DNA of 64,000 nt, from positions 930,001 through 994,000 of the forward strand of contig CM066302.1 in the NCBI GenBank assembly GCA_033807695.1, written 5' to 3'. Of the stretch, positions 1 to 11,454 are shown in pieces. The stretch is from Daedaleopsis sinensis. Taxonomy: Eukaryota > Basidiomycota > Agaricomycetes > Polyporales > Polyporaceae. The notes under the pieces are model-generated. The model saw nothing but the letters and a program-made list of their open reading frames with translations. It was not told the DNA's origin and ran no database searches. Position 1 is the first letter of the stretch; every line of letters starts with the position of its first letter. The translations under genes and the position numbers were made by a program.

Positions 1-1031
1 TTGTGAGATAACGCGGGCGCTCCGCCGCCCCGCCGCCCCACCAGTTCAGAGTGCGAAACGGGCCTCCGCGAGCCGTGCGCTCGGCGCGGTGCCTTTGTTC
101 GCGCGGGAACCGATCTGAGTTTACGGTTTCAAGGGGCGCGACGGACGGAGGGCGTGCGTATTCCGAAAATCGAAGCCGCAGCATGGCTTCTTCGAGCACT
201 CCCACTGCCGTCCGCAGGGTCAAGTTGGCCTCGAGTTCGGCGGAGTCTTCTCCAGCCTTCTCCGCCGCCCCTGCCTGGCTCTCGGTCTGACTCTCACTCA
301 CTCTTCTGGCAGTGTTCTCTTGCCCCAGCATAGCGGGACATCACAGAGTGCATCATTTTCTGTGAGAGTGGAGGCTACTAAGGATGAGGACTTCATGTCC
401 AGACTACCACCTGCATCATGAAGTACCTCTTCGCTTCTGCTTCTGCAGAACCAAAGAAATCCTTCATAATCGAGGTGAGAATGCTTCAAGGTAGCCAGAA
501 GGGCAGGGAAGCAGGGGAGGGAGAGGCAGGAGCTGGCACCAGCTCCAGGGACACCTCCAGCCTCATGGCCCCTCTGTGCTCACCCTGGGACCTTTTATAT
601 CTCTTTCTGGGCTGGGATTCGCACCAGAGGGTCCAGAGGCGACCCTAACAACTGCATGCTTCGATGTTACACCATCCGCTGCCTCCCGGAAGCAGAGGGA
701 ACAGCCGGTGCTGCAGCTGGAGCCCTGTGATCACCTTAGTCAGGCATGCTCATTTCGCATTTTGGCAGGCCTGCTGCCCATGCAGAAATACGGTTTGATC
801 GGCCAATTCTGCCGCCTAGCTTCGTGTTCTATGGTAGATTATCATCTATCACACACATCAGACCATTTGCCAGAAGGGAGGTGCCCAGCGGACCCTGGAA
901 TGACGTCTTCAGGCTCTGGAAATCCATTTAAATTGCGTGTTTTTGTACCCTGCGCCCCTCAGCCCCCCCTCCCTGCCTAACAGCCATCTCTAAAAACACA
1001 ATTCTCCCCCCTAAAGATACCCCCCATAATT
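1..1031. other. Left-edge region without a supported gene
   Basis: No convincing coding gene was found. Positions 1-280 are GC-rich and could include a short reading frame (ATG at 183), but no exon chain could be built from it. From about 285 to 620 the composition changes: CpG is rare (about 3 in 300 bases, against many per 100 bases in the neighbouring genes), and AG/CT-rich tracts dominate. The right part is probably the promoter of the gene starting at 1032. Confidence 0.4.
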
Positions 1032-1627
1032 ATGACTGCCAACAAGAAGAACAGCCTCCCCCCTGGGGCCAAGAACCTGCGCCGCGGTGAGTCACTACTA
1101 CACCTTCCTTTTCGGGAAGCTGTATCAGCACTGCCACCAAGCCCCGCGCGCGTGGATAGGTATGGATGAACTCCGCTGACTCGCGCCTTCCTCTCGCGCG
1201 TCGACAGCACTGTACCGCGACGGCTGGCTGCCGACCGTCGAACAAAAGGAGGCACTGTACAGCGCAATTCTGGAGGAGCACCCGTGGTACACGCGCAAGG
1301 CCCACTCAAACTGGTGCAAACACCAAGATCGTCTCATCGTCCGCCGCTTGCAGCTCGCGCAACAGCAGGCGCAGCTCGCGCAGCACGTCCGCGGTACGAA
1401 CCAGCTCTTCTTCCCCCGCGCGTGCTCGTACTGATATTTACACTGATGCTTATTGTGTGCCCACTCGCGCGCGCTCGCGATGGTATGCAGCGGTCGTGCA
1501 GCACAGGATGCTGCTCCTCCCGGACCCCTCACTTTCGACGATGCGCGCGTGGGCGCACGAGCTGGGCGTCCCGCTGTGGACCGTCGCCGCGATCGCGGCG
1601 ATGGTGCAGGAGCAGATGCACCCTTGA
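1032..1627 (+). CDS. Small hypothetical protein, helical, homeodomain-like in outline
   Basis: A three-exon model closes in frame: 1032-1086, 1208-1393 and 1491-1627, giving 125 residues. Introns are GT-AG. Exon 2 encodes a region beginning ALYRDGWLPTVEQKEALYSA, followed by a Trp/Tyr-rich helix and an RRLQLAQQQAQ stretch. The spacing loosely recalls a three-helix homeodomain-type DNA-binding fold, but the WFQNRR recognition-helix signature is missing, so DNA binding is only a guess. The last exon encodes a hydrophobic helix ending in VQEQMHP. The gene converges on TIM50. I do not recognise a named family. The alternative reading, in which exon 2 runs on to a stop near 1434, gives a less protein-like end and is less likely. 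Confidence 0.5.
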
Positions 1628-2037
1628 AGCTTAAAGCCTCGAGGTGAGTCGCAGTGCGGTTTTTGGCGCGATGCTTGAATATGGATATGGATGCACACTG
1701 ACACTGACATGTATGCATGTAGACAACAGTCAGACAGACGTCGAAGGCCGCGAAAGGCCTGCCAAAATCTCGCGCGCGCGCGCACGCAAGTGCAGACTCA
1801 GACTGAGGGGTGTGTGATATGCAATGTTTTCTTGTTGCGCGAGACGGCGCCGTAGTGGACCGTAAACTTGTAGCAGGGGCTGTCTATAGAATCTTGCGAT
1901 CTAATAGCATATTAGTGGGCGTATGGTAACAGTACTACGGACAAGCGTGCGTATTCCATGCAGCTCTACCTGCGTGGGTGTGTGAGTGGGGGTAGTTTAC
2001 GGGACTGCCAAGTGACCGGCGACCGGGGCCCTCCACA
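1628..2037. other. Convergent 3' intergenic region
   Basis: This short spacer holds the 3' ends of the convergent 1032-1627 gene (+) and TIM50 (-). It includes alternating GC repeats near 1770-1785. No reading frame of note is present. Confidence 0.5.
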
Positions 2038-3880
2038 TCACGGCTTCGAGCCCGCGGACGTGGGTTGCTGTGCTGGCGACGGCGACGGCGATGGGGACGT
2101 CGGCGCGGGGGCCTGCCCAGCGGCGGGAGGCGGCTGGGGCCCTCCAGCGAGGACCGCCTGCGCGGCGCCCCAGAAGGTGCTGGGCATCTCGCGCGCCATC
2201 GCCTCTTGCTCCTCCTTTATGAGTCGGTCGAAATTTTCCTTGTTCTGGCGCATGTACTCTTGTTCCTCGAGGTACTGGCGCTGCGCTTCGAGCCGCTTCT
2301 GCTCGAGGTACGTCAGGGGGACGTTTGAGGCCGTCGCGGGCTGGGGGGCGGACGAAGACGGAGGACGTGAGCAATGCGAGAAACGAAGACACATCACGGG
2401 GGGCGGGAGAAGTGTGCGTACCTGTTGCGAGCCGCCGAACAGGCTGCTGAGCGTGAGGCCGCCGCGCGAAATCCCCTTCCGGCTGTGTTCCCACTCCTCC
2501 AGGTGCTTGCGCTTCATCTCGGCCTCCTTCTTAGCGTACTCGATCGGGATATTTTTGCCTTCATACGCTTGGAGGACGGGACGAACGTCGGGCGTGTTGA
2601 AGATGGCGATGGCTGAGTGCGAGGATCAGATCAACGTCAGACAGAGAGCGAGAAGCAGCGAGGTTGGAACGCGTACATTCTAAGAAGGGGATCATGGCGA
2701 TCAGGCCCTTGTCCTTGGGATCCCCAGTCCACTTCGGGAGGACTACTGCGTTTTCGGGATTGGGCGTGACGTGCTCGGGATGTGTGTCGAGAAGGATGAC
2801 CTTGGAGAGGTCGCGGTTGAGGTATTTGAGATCCTTCACGGGCGCACCGCCCTTCTCCGACCTACACGCGTCACGGAATAGTCTGTGGATTATGTAGAAT
2901 TGGTACGGATCCAGCTTGTCGATGATCGGCATCGCAGTCTGTAACGGGGTGAGAGATGCGACAATGCGCGGAATGGCAAGGGGGAACTAACGTAGTGGTA
3001 TTGCGTCGTGAAAATGACGATCTCGTAAAACTGGGACATGTACGCGAGGAAGTAGTCGACGCCAGGCCGTTTTGCAGTACGCCAGCCATGTCGACGCTGA
3101 GATCCGACTCGGGTCAGATAGCAAGACGGAAGCACGAGACTTGGCGTACTTACATCCCACGTGGACGTCACTAGGAGGTCGTCGACAGAGAGCAGGAGGG
3201 TGTACGGCCGATGCATGTGGCCTTGCAGCGGCGGGGGGAGAAGCTCGGGCCATAGCGGCTCGGTGAACGTCTACGCGAGGATGAGCGGCGCACAAAGCAC
3301 AGGCGGACACGCACGCACGTCGAAGATCCCCGTGAACCGTGCCTTCGTCCGCTCCCAACGCGAATGAGTCGCCTCAGCAGGAGACTGTGGCGCGCGAGGT
3401 CGTGAGTACGTCACGGCCGTGCAGACGTGGGCGGGTGCGGGTACGCACCAGCTTCTTCGCCTTCAGCTCGTCCTCCTCCCACTCCCGCCCCATGTACCAC
3501 GTCGCCACGCCCGCCCCGGCGAGCAGCATCGCGAGCGAGACGCGCCCCATGAAGCGCCGCCTCCGCTCGATGCTCGACAGCGAGTCCTTCGATGACCGTG
3601 CGCCGGTCCGCGCCTGCTTGGCCTCCTCTTCCCCGGGCGAGAAGTCGAGGCTAGGCACCATAGAGGAGCCGGCTGCCGGCCTCGGGGCCTCCGCGAGGTC
3701 GGCAGGGCTGTCGGTCGCAGGGGGCGGCGGGGGCGGCGGGGCGGGTGACGGATTCGTTGGCTTGCTCGCGGTCGGCTGAGGCTGCTGCTTCCGTGGCGGA
3801 GGCGGCTTCGATGCGAGACATCGTACAGACTGGAAAGCTGCGCTGCGCACAGCCGGTGACCTGAATGCCGCCTGGAGCAT
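2038..3880 (-). CDS. TIM50: Mitochondrial inner membrane translocase subunit TIM50
   Basis: Receptor subunit of the TIM23 complex; it binds presequences in the intermembrane space and guides preproteins to the channel. The start chosen at 3880 gives a classic presequence (MLQAAFRSPAVRSAAFQSVR). An in-frame ATG at 3937 would add 19 residues. A Pro-rich linker follows, then one transmembrane helix (VSLAMLLAGAGVATWYMG, near residues 112-130). The FCP1-like domain is split over several exons: the segment around the RPYTLLLSVDDLLV motif, the FYEIVIFTTQYHY segment, the IIDKLDPYQFYIIHRLFRD segment and the DLSKVILLDTHPEHV segment. The C-terminus is a Glu/Gln-rich coiled coil and a Ser/Pro tail. Introns are short GT-AG. 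The domain order is that of fungal Tim50 and the gene looks intact. Identification is by family motifs. Confidence 0.93.
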
Positions 3881-4447
3881 TGCGAGGAGGGACAAGGCGT
3901 AGAGGACGGAGGTGGGAGGACGGGTGCCACGGACCACGGTGCTCGTGTGGAATGTGCCCGAGACGCCCGTCCAAGTCGGGATGATTTTTGGGCGTCAACC
4001 TCGGACGCCTTCTGCCAAACCACAACTTGCCTGAGTTCCTCAACCGCGACTGTCGAAATACCGCTGCTGGGACGCAAAAACGGTCTGTCTATTCGACTCA
4101 GCTCTTCATGAGACGTCGGCGGACAAGACTAGAGCGATTCGACTGCGGTTTGACCTTCGACAGTCAACGTCGTCTTCATCGTGTCGTTGTACGGCTCAGT
4201 CCAAGGGCACGATTGCAGTATATACTCAACTGAATCTCGGATCTTGATGCTGGAATCTTGAAGCTTGACGATGGTGGAGAATGACTTTGAAGGTGACCAC
4301 GATCATGTTCATACATTCTAGTAGTCCACTAAACTTACGAGTGCTGTCTCTGTTGCTGCTGATTACTACTTAGACACGTACAAGATGGCACATGTTCCTT
4401 TCACCGTCCAAGAGATAACGATTATCACCCGCCATACTGAGCCTTTA
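3881..4447. other. Intergenic: TIM50 promoter and esterase 3' region
   Basis: This lies between the 5' end of TIM50 (-) and the 3' end of the CE16 gene (-). No coding exon was recognised. A TATATA-like stretch near 4218 has no obvious partner gene. Confidence 0.4.
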
Positions 4448-6117
4448 CTAAACAGTGCCGGACAGTAGCGTCGCGACGTCTTGCGCAAATATGTGATGCG
4501 CAGTGCCTTGCAGAAAAACCGACCGCACCGTAAGCCTCGTTAAAATAGCGAACGCAGAAGTCGTTACTCACTTGCAGGGTGATAGTCATTACTACGATGA
4601 CCACGATCAGATCAATCAGTCGCAGTACATACATTGAAGGACCGAGGATCTCGTGCACGTACCCCCAGAAGCTGTCCGCATTTCCGTACGAAGTCGCATC
4701 AGCGAAACCGTACTCAGTCGGGTCGTCCAGAATCGCCGTAAACACGGCGCTGGAATCCCACAACCACGTCTCAACCTGTAGCCAGGAAAGTGAGTGTTCG
4801 CTCTACAATACATGCAGTCGATTGGCTTACATCTGTGTGTGCAGCCTGGAACGATGCCACACGAGCCGCAAGCTTGGAGTTGTAGCCTTCGAGTACGCTC
4901 TTCTCTAGTGCCTGTGCATCCGCACTCTGGCGAAGCATCTGCATGGCGATTTGTGAGGTGAGACAGCGTCGTATGCCATGGAGGTGCGACGCAACTGACC
5001 ATTGGCGATCTGTTCACAGGCGGGAGATTGACGAACAGGAAGTTCCTCGCGCCGACATCACTGCGAGGTCTGTCAATACAAGAGGCTCAGCGACTCAACG
5101 ACGCCCGTGCGTACAACTGCCGAAAGCGCAGACCTTGTCAACTTCCAAACATACTTATCGGAAGCAGGCAGTACTCACTAGTCTCTGGACCTGGCCGAAG
5201 TACGCATCCATCAGCACGTCGGAGAACCTACGCACGGCATCGCGTCCCTCGGTCAACACGTCGACGTCTTCGAGCAAGCACAAGCAGCACACACTCACGC
5301 ATCGCGGTCCCCGCCCTGGTCGTACGTGTGCCCGATGTCGTTGATCCCGATCCACACCGAGAACAACGCGCTGCTGCTCGTCCATGGGGCGCTCGCGGGC
5401 CTGCCCGCGGGCCCGCCCACGAACTCGTCGACCTGGTCGACGAGCGAGCGGATGCTCGGCCCCTGTGGGGGCGGCACGATCGACGCGTCGATCGTCGCCC
5501 CTCCGTACGCGTAGTTGTACGTCAGCACGAGCGACGCGTTGTACACCGTCGTGTCGAAGTCGACCCACACCGGGCCCCCCGCGTTGGTGTTGCCCTGCAG
5601 TCGCGCGCGCGCATAGGCATGGGTCAGTTGTGTCTCGGGAGTTAGGCTCCCTGCTGTGTCGGACCACACATGATGCTGATGCACGTACGGGGTATGCAGG
5701 GTTCCCCAGTGGGTTGCCCGGGGCGGGGAGCGTGCCGTTCGGGTCGAATCCGGTCTGTGTGTAAGAGTCCCCGCTGGCGGACGGCGGACAGACGTGGTGA
5801 GTGTCGCATACTCGCCTCAAGGCAAGGGGTGGCGCGGAAGACTGACAAGCTGAACCAGAAGTTCGCATTCGCCTCGTCCACAACACTAGTGCTCGTGGAC
5901 CGCCGTGCTACGTCCGGAGTACCAGCGACACACGCAGCCCCGTTCGCGAAGCGCACGCCGCCGCCTGTCGACGCAGTTCAGAACGTCCCTGCACACGCGC
6001 ACCACGCACCGAAGGAGACATACATCGCGCCTCAGGCTGGGTCGGCCTCGCCCACGCTGCCCCAAAGAACACCGCCGCTACGAACGTCGCGAGCCCCAGT
6101 TTCGTGTGCATCGCCAA
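4448..6117 (-). CDS. Secreted SGNH/GDSL acetylesterase, CE16 family
   Basis: A predicted extracellular carbohydrate esterase; fungal CE16 enzymes remove acetyl groups from xylo-oligosaccharides. The N-terminus MHTKLGLATFVAAVFFGAAWA is a clear signal peptide (ATG at 6117 or 6111). Block I, FGDSYTQTGF, carries the nucleophile Ser and is created by splicing an exon ending FWFS-tt to one starting c-GGGGAC. The next exons give NGTLPAPGNPLGNPAYP, a WVDFDTTVYN segment, YNYAYGGATIDASIV and block III, WIGINDIG. The final exons join to give FWGNDYHPASTAHHIFAQDV, with the block V Asp-x-x-His pair, and stop at 4448. I count at least seven exons. The far 5' exons after the signal peptide are not fully resolved. 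The gene is on the same strand as TIM50 and the phospholipase gene. Confidence 0.82.
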
Positions 6118-6975
6118 GTATGTTTCGCGAGGTGCCGGATCCGGAGGTGCAGCTCTTCGTCCTGGTCGGTCCCTGTCTGCCGCTGACGCCAGATGGTCAG
6201 TTTCAAGGTGCGCTCACGAGCACGATTGCGTCGTTATATATCTGTCGAGCCTCGATCCTCTCCGCTCCGCTGCATACCATATGACGCCGCACGGCGCGAG
6301 ACTGAACGTCCATGCAGTGTCCGTGTGCGCGGGTCATGCGCGCCGTCGCGTGCCCGGACGCACGACCCGCGCACGCTCGCCGAGAGCTCGTAGATGGCGG
6401 CTTAGCTGCAGGACGCATTGCGCGCTGCCGCGTGACCGCGACTAGAACCCAGCTGCGCTCACCGACGCGCGGTGGGTGTTCTCGTGACCGGCTGCGTTCG
6501 CGACTGGAAGCAGCCCTTGCGCTGGGTATGTGATAGCCTGCGAAGTCGTCGCGCGCGCGGTCTGGGGGCATGTGCTGTGGACGTGTGTGCTCAGCTTGGG
6601 GGAGAAGAGGCTAGAGGCTAGGTAGAGCATCACAGTTCGCGATCGGTCGAGCGATGATGAAATTGACGATACGTTTGTAGAACTGCTTGTTTGTTGGTCG
6701 ACGTCCTCTCTCCCTACCTACTGACTCATCTTGTCCACTCCCTTGTCTACGTCTGCTCCTTAGCAGACATGCATACCGACGGTCCGTCGTGTTGTTGCGC
6801 GCTGCTGCGACGCGATGCTCCATCGTCGAGCGGCCTCATTTTGCCCTTCCAATGTCCATCTCTTTCTCTCACTACATCCCATCCTGGACTCCACGCCGCT
6901 ACTCAGTACAATCTACGCTCCAAAACTCGACCGCACGACATTCCCAAGCCGACGCCGGCCACCGCGCACCCCATG
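6118..6975. other. Intergenic: esterase promoter and phospholipase 3' region
   Basis: No supported gene was found. The region contains the upstream sequence of the CE16 gene and the 3' end of the NAPE-PLD-like gene, both on the minus strand. The reading frames here have no recognisable protein content. Confidence 0.4.
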
Positions 6976-7672
6976 CTATACGACACTCGTCTCGCCCAGC
7001 CCACAGACGGTGAACGCGCGTTCCTCGAGCCCCGCCTTCGCGCATTCCCTCCTGAGCACCTCTGGCGGCTCCATCGGCGACTCCGAAGTCAACGCCCACG
7101 TCCTAACAGCAAGCAAGCAAGCGCGTGAGCGATCGCTCTCCAACGCATTTGGAAGCAGGAGTATATCGCACTCACCCCCAGTGCATCCCGAGCGCCCGCT
7201 GCGCACGCAAGTCCTTGAAGATCTGCACTGCGTCCCGCGGCGACGCGTGCACCCCGGACCACATCGTGCGGGGCGCATACGCCCTGCAACGACATCCCCC
7301 TCAGTCAGCCAGCCGACCACACTCACGCAGCAGCGAGACAAGAGACGCACCCGACAGGCAGCAGCGCGAGGTCGAACGCGCCGAAGCGCGCGCCGACGTC
7401 CGCGAACGCGGGACAGCGCGCGACCGCGTCCTCGTCCTCCCCCGCGAGCACCGTGCGGTAGCCCGTGTCGCCCGCGAAGAACACCTTCCGCGGCGCGCGC
7501 GCAGATCCAGTACCCAGGCTCACGCTCGCGGAGTCGGGGTCGGGGTCCTCTTCAAGGGCCCACGACGCCCAGAGCGTGCGCCAGCGGTCGAACGGGGAGC
7601 GGCCGGACGTGTGCTGCGCGGGCGTGCAGGTCAGGACGAATCGCCCCAGTGGGGTTGGGCCTCCTTCTCTTA

Positions 7673-7713
<41 letters not shown>

Positions 7714-8850
7714 GTTGGTGCATGAGACGCAGGGGCGGGGGTGGAGGCGGGGGGGAGGGCGGCAGAGACCGCGCACTCCTCCCACCAGTCGAGGACGTGG
7801 ATGTGCGCGGGCGGGATGCCGGCCGCGGCGAGGGCCGGCGCGTTCCCGAGCGGGGCGAAGACGTGTGGGCGGTGGCGCGCGAAGAGCGTGCGGAGCGTCG
7901 CGAGGTCCATGCTGGTGTGGTGTGGGGCAGCGACGTGAACGTTGTTAGCCGCGATTTGGCAGTGCGAGAAATGGAAATGTGGAGTCTGGACGGGGGAAGA
8001 GCGCTTACTGGTCGTAGTGGTTATGCTGAAGGTTCAAGAGGCGGTCACAGGATCAGGATCAGTGAGAAGGTTCGCGGATCGCGGCGAGTTGCTCACCGAA
8101 ATGACCACCGCGTCGACCTCTGGGACGTCTTCTGCCGCGCAGGGCGTCGCTATGACGTGGTGAGTGAGCACGGATTACTGGGGATGTACAAGTGGTTGAA
8201 CCGAGACTTACGCAACAACCGCGCAGGTCCCATCCACGGCGTCGGCCCGCACCGATGCGACAGCACCGGATCGAACAAGATTCTTGCGCCCCGTGTCGCG
8301 CCTTCGGGGGTGGGCAGCTCTACCAGGAAGCATGCGTGGCTGTATGCGAAGGGTTTTGTGAGTGTTTCGTGCATTGGCATCGGCACACGGACACTCACCC
8401 GAGCCAAGTCGCCTTCACACCGTCTGGCGACTGCCCCGCGCCCCAGTCTGCGACTTGTGAAGGAATGCGCGCGGCGAGGTCGCTCGGGATCTTGGGCCCC
8501 GTGAACGGGGAGGTGAGGAAGAACTGGGCGGCGGCCATCATCAATACACAACTTCTTGAACGTTGTACGAGCACCATGGAGGAGACGGACCTTCACCCAC
8601 TGCCAATTGTCCAGGAATCTACCGGCGATGCGTAACAAATATTGTTGCGTGAGAGTGCGCAGCAGGGCGCGCAGAGGATGCGGACGCACCGAAACGAGGG
8701 CCAAGGATTCCTGAAGTGCGTCATGTCCTTGTTTGCGTGGTGCGCGGGCGGGTCGTCCGTCCACACCACTTCTCTTCGTTTCGTGACGACGATCTCCCCG
8801 CGGGCTGGTGGGGACGGCTCGTCCGGTACGTGTCTGTGTGCGTGTGTCAT
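6976..8850 (-). CDS. NAPE-PLD-like phospholipase D (FMP30-type metallo-beta-lactamase fold)
   Basis: Predicted zinc hydrolase that would release N-acylethanolamine from N-acyl-phosphatidylethanolamine. The yeast relative is mitochondrial FMP30. The start is set at 8850 (MTHAHRHVPDEPSPPARGE). The conserved order is visible across exons: HFRNPWPSF; a TSPFTGPKIPSDLAAR segment; ATWLGHACFLVELPTP; ARILFDPVLSHRCGPTPWMG; EDVPEVDAVVIS spliced to the metal site HNHYDHMDLATLRTLF; VHVLDWWEE; TPAQHTSGRSPFDRWRTLW; KVFFAGDTGYR (metal-binding Asp); and GMHWG near the C-terminus. The stop is at 6976. A (Gly-Ala)n run from a hexanucleotide repeat interrupts the loop after the DWWEE segment. All key metal ligands are present. 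No clear targeting peptide was seen. Confidence 0.85.
7672..7713. repeat. Hexanucleotide CTCCTG microsatellite inside a coding exon
   Basis: About seven head-to-tail copies of CTCCTG on the plus strand. On the minus strand they encode an alternating Gly-Ala run within the NAPE-PLD-like protein. Because the unit is six bases, length changes stay in frame and would only alter linker length. Confidence 0.85.
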
Positions 8851-9792
8851 GGTCGAAGTGGGTTTTGGAAGTACGCTCGGTGGGCGACTGGGGGCGTGTG
8901 CAGCTCTTCCGAGGACAGCGGCGGGTGTCTGCGCAGAGTGTATGCGGGCGCGAAATCGCAAGAGCGGCTTGAGCTTGAGAAGTGGTCGACGTGCGGTGAT
9001 AACGGCGGAGGCTCTTGAGAGGGTGGTAGGAGGAGGTAGGAATACCATAGAGGAGGATATGCTCCTTGCACTAATATATGTTCCCCATGTCAGCCTGTTC
9101 ATAAAGGGATCCGGACGGCGGCCATGGTGCACCTGGGCGCCGGCCGAGAGACGACGCGGAGGTGTCTCTCCGGTCGCGCATCGCGAGTGATGCCGGGCGG
9201 GAGACGCGTCCCTCGTCCTAAGGGCTCGGATCGGTGGCGGCGCACCGAGCGGGTACATATCGCGCGCCGCGTTCAGCATGCCGCCCGGGCACGCGTCAGG
9301 TCGGGTCAGCTCTCGGCCATACTAGCACGCGGTGACCCACTCGTCTCCGAGAGCACTTCGCACATCTGAAGCAACCTCGTCAGTCAAGTTGTCATCTGAA
9401 ATTTCAATCAGCACTTCGGAGAAGAGTCAGCTATGCTGACCTTCGAGTATACTCGTGTTGGGTAGTTATAAACAAGCCCGGCCCCAGGGCATTGATTGGG
9501 CTTTTGAATAGGGTTGAAAATAACCATCTCGGGGACCAGTGGTATCAGTGATATTGGAGCCTATTTACGGTACCCTTGCCACACGAACCGGTCGAGCACG
9601 ACATCGTGTCCAGCTCTCTCCTCCAGCTCTGTATCCATCATGTACACGCCGCAAAGTCTCGTACAATGAAGCCGTTCATTCTCCTGCGTCCAGTCTACGT
9701 CCAGAAACTTGAACGCTACGCGCGTGCTAATTGCTACCCCTCGCCCTCAGGCTACTGGTGTCTGGAGTAAGCTGATCTGTAGATAAGTGGCT
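8851..9792. other. Intergenic: phospholipase promoter and BTB gene 3' region
   Basis: No supported gene. The GC-rich half next to 8850 is likely the upstream region of the NAPE-PLD-like gene. The half next to 9792 is the 3' flank of the BTB gene and may hold one small terminal exon of it: a possible donor lies near 9857, with acceptor-like sites close to 9790. Confidence 0.4.
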
Positions 9793-11454
9793 TCAGCTAC
9801 GGAGACTGTATCGTCGCCGACCCGGAAGAACGGCGGAGAAGAGGAAAGAAACACTGACCGCCGACTCCAAAGTGTCAATCGTGTCCGCGACGTACTGAGC
9901 GAAAGCGAATAACAGCGCGGCGCCTACGCGTGCCAGACAATCTGAACATGTCGTGCGATATGCAGCAGCATTGCCGTTCTGGCTGGGGTTCAGTCCCTGA
10001 TTTATCGCATCTTCCTGCAGAGCAGATGCGCGACTCGGCCATGGATCCACGGCGATCGCTTCCATGTATAAGTTGTACCAGCACGGTAGCTCCCCTGAAG
10101 CATAGCTGGCAGGATATCTGCCATGGCTACGCAATTTCGTCTTCCAATGGGGCGGGATCCAGTCCTGATTGGCGAAGATCGCCCGGACGGCAGCACGACA
10201 CCGTCTGTGGTAGTCGAGGAGGCGATAGAGATGGCCGGCGGAGACGTCGATGAGGTGCAGTTGATATATCAGCTGGTTCGTCGGGTCTTTGCGTAGGGTA
10301 CGCTGCGCGGCCACCTGAGCGAGGTCCATGAGACCGAGGGAGCAGGCGACGGCGTAGGACGTGATGGACGCGCTCGCGTGGATTTTGGCCGCTAGTGCTC
10401 TCGTGAGGTACCCCACCGCCTTCTGCATCTGATACTTCTTCGCGGCGACAAGCGCGGCGTATATGTCGAGCAGGTTGTTGACGGAGGGCTCTTCGACAGG
10501 GCTGCAGATCTGGAAGAGGATCGTGACGACATTGCTGGGCTCTGTCATGAACAGCGATATGGGCTGCGATGTAGAGGGGGCGTTCTGGATCATGGCGTAG
10601 AGGACAGGGGACGCGTGCTGGATGATGTGCCTGTGCACTCGACGTGGCAGGGAGTCAATCGTCTCTATGACGATGTCTGCTCCCTCCAAAGAGGGAAGCT
10701 CAGTGGGGGACGGGATCGCAGCATCCCCAGGCTGCGCAGAGGAGGCACTTGACCCCACCGCACGCTCAGTGCCCTGCGCTCCGCGATTCTTCTTCTTCTT
10801 CTTGTTGTGACCCCCGAGCGGCCCAGCTGGCGCCTCGCAGAAACGAAGGCCCTCCGAATTGCCATCCTGAGCTTGACAGTAGTACAGAAGCCGCTGGTAC
10901 GCGGCCATCGAGAGCTCTTCAAGCTCGCCCACGTAGGACTCCTGCAGCTTCTGGTCACGGACCTCCTTCGCAGCGACCCGCGCCTCTTTCTCCAGCGACA
11001 GCGTGCAGGCGATCGCGTAGGCCCGCAGGGGGGCCGAGGGGGCGAGCTCTCGCAGCCGTCGCGACGCGATCTGCACCGCCTTGGGCATGTCGTACTTGAG
11101 CGCGGCCGCGAGAACCGGCCGCACCTCGTCGATGGAGTCGAGCGCGGGATCGTCGAAGGGGTAGCAGAGGCGCAGGAGCGTTGCGAGCACTGCACTGGGC
11201 TCGGAGACGTGGACTTCTGGGAGCCCATCGCCGTTCGGCTCGACGACGTTTGGCTGGACGACGAGTGAGGGCTGCTCACCGCCAGATGCAGCTCCATCCG
11301 GGACAGACACAGACTGGGGTGGCTGCGGTAGGGAGAGGAGGTCCCGGAAGAAGTCGGAGGCGAGGGTTAAGATGATCTTGTGCAGTTTGAATGGGACATT
11401 GTCAGAGGAGCGCAGTATGATGTCGGCCGATGGGTCGTTGAAAAAATGGGCCAT
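9793..11454 (-). CDS. Tandem BTB/POZ domain protein
   Basis: An open frame of 553 residues starting at ATG 11454. The first BTB domain covers residues 1 to about 125: it begins MAHFFNDPSADIILRSSDN, has VPFKLHKIILTLASDFFRDL, and ends with ALKYDMPKAVQIASRRLREL. A helical back-like region and a lysine-rich linker (NKKKKKNRG) follow. A second, more divergent BTB domain lies at about 258-360 (ADIVIETIDSLPRRVHRHII ... YQMQKAVGYLTRAL). BTB proteins dimerise and often act as cullin-3 adaptors or in chromatin. Single-BTB proteins of this style are abundant in agaricomycetes; here two units are fused. The last 20 residues are doubtful, since a GTCAGT donor lies there and a short final exon is possible. 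The gene is transcribed away from the tRNA gene. Confidence 0.82.
   Translation of the reverse strand: MAHFFNDPSADIILRSSDNVPFKLHKIILTLASDFFRDLLSLPQPPQSVSVPDGAASGGEQPSLVVQPNVVEPNGDGLPEVHVSEPSAVLATLLRLCYPFDDPALDSIDEVRPVLAAALKYDMPKAVQIASRRLRELAPSAPLRAYAIACTLSLEKEARVAAKEVRDQKLQESYVGELEELSMAAYQRLLYYCQAQDGNSEGLRFCEAPAGPLGGHNKKKKKNRGAQGTERAVGSSASSAQPGDAAIPSPTELPSLEGADIVIETIDSLPRRVHRHIIQHASPVLYAMIQNAPSTSQPISLFMTEPSNVVTILFQICSPVEEPSVNNLLDIYAALVAAKKYQMQKAVGYLTRALAAKIHASASITSYAVACSLGLMDLAQVAAQRTLRKDPTNQLIYQLHLIDVSAGHLYRLLDYHRRCRAAVRAIFANQDWIPPHWKTKLRSHGRYPASYASGELPCWYNLYMEAIAVDPWPSRASALQEDAINQGLNPSQNGNAAAYRTTCSDCLARVGAALLFAFAQYVADTIDTLESAVSVSFLFSAVLPGRRRYSLRS

Noticed and set aside
183..287. Short MASSSTPTAVRR reading frame as a gene start
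   Set aside because: No downstream exon could be joined to it and the composition changes abruptly after it.
7125..8504. 459-codon plus-strand frame
   Set aside because: It lies opposite the NAPE-PLD-like exons, is Arg/Gly/Ala-rich and carries no motif: a GC-rich shadow frame.
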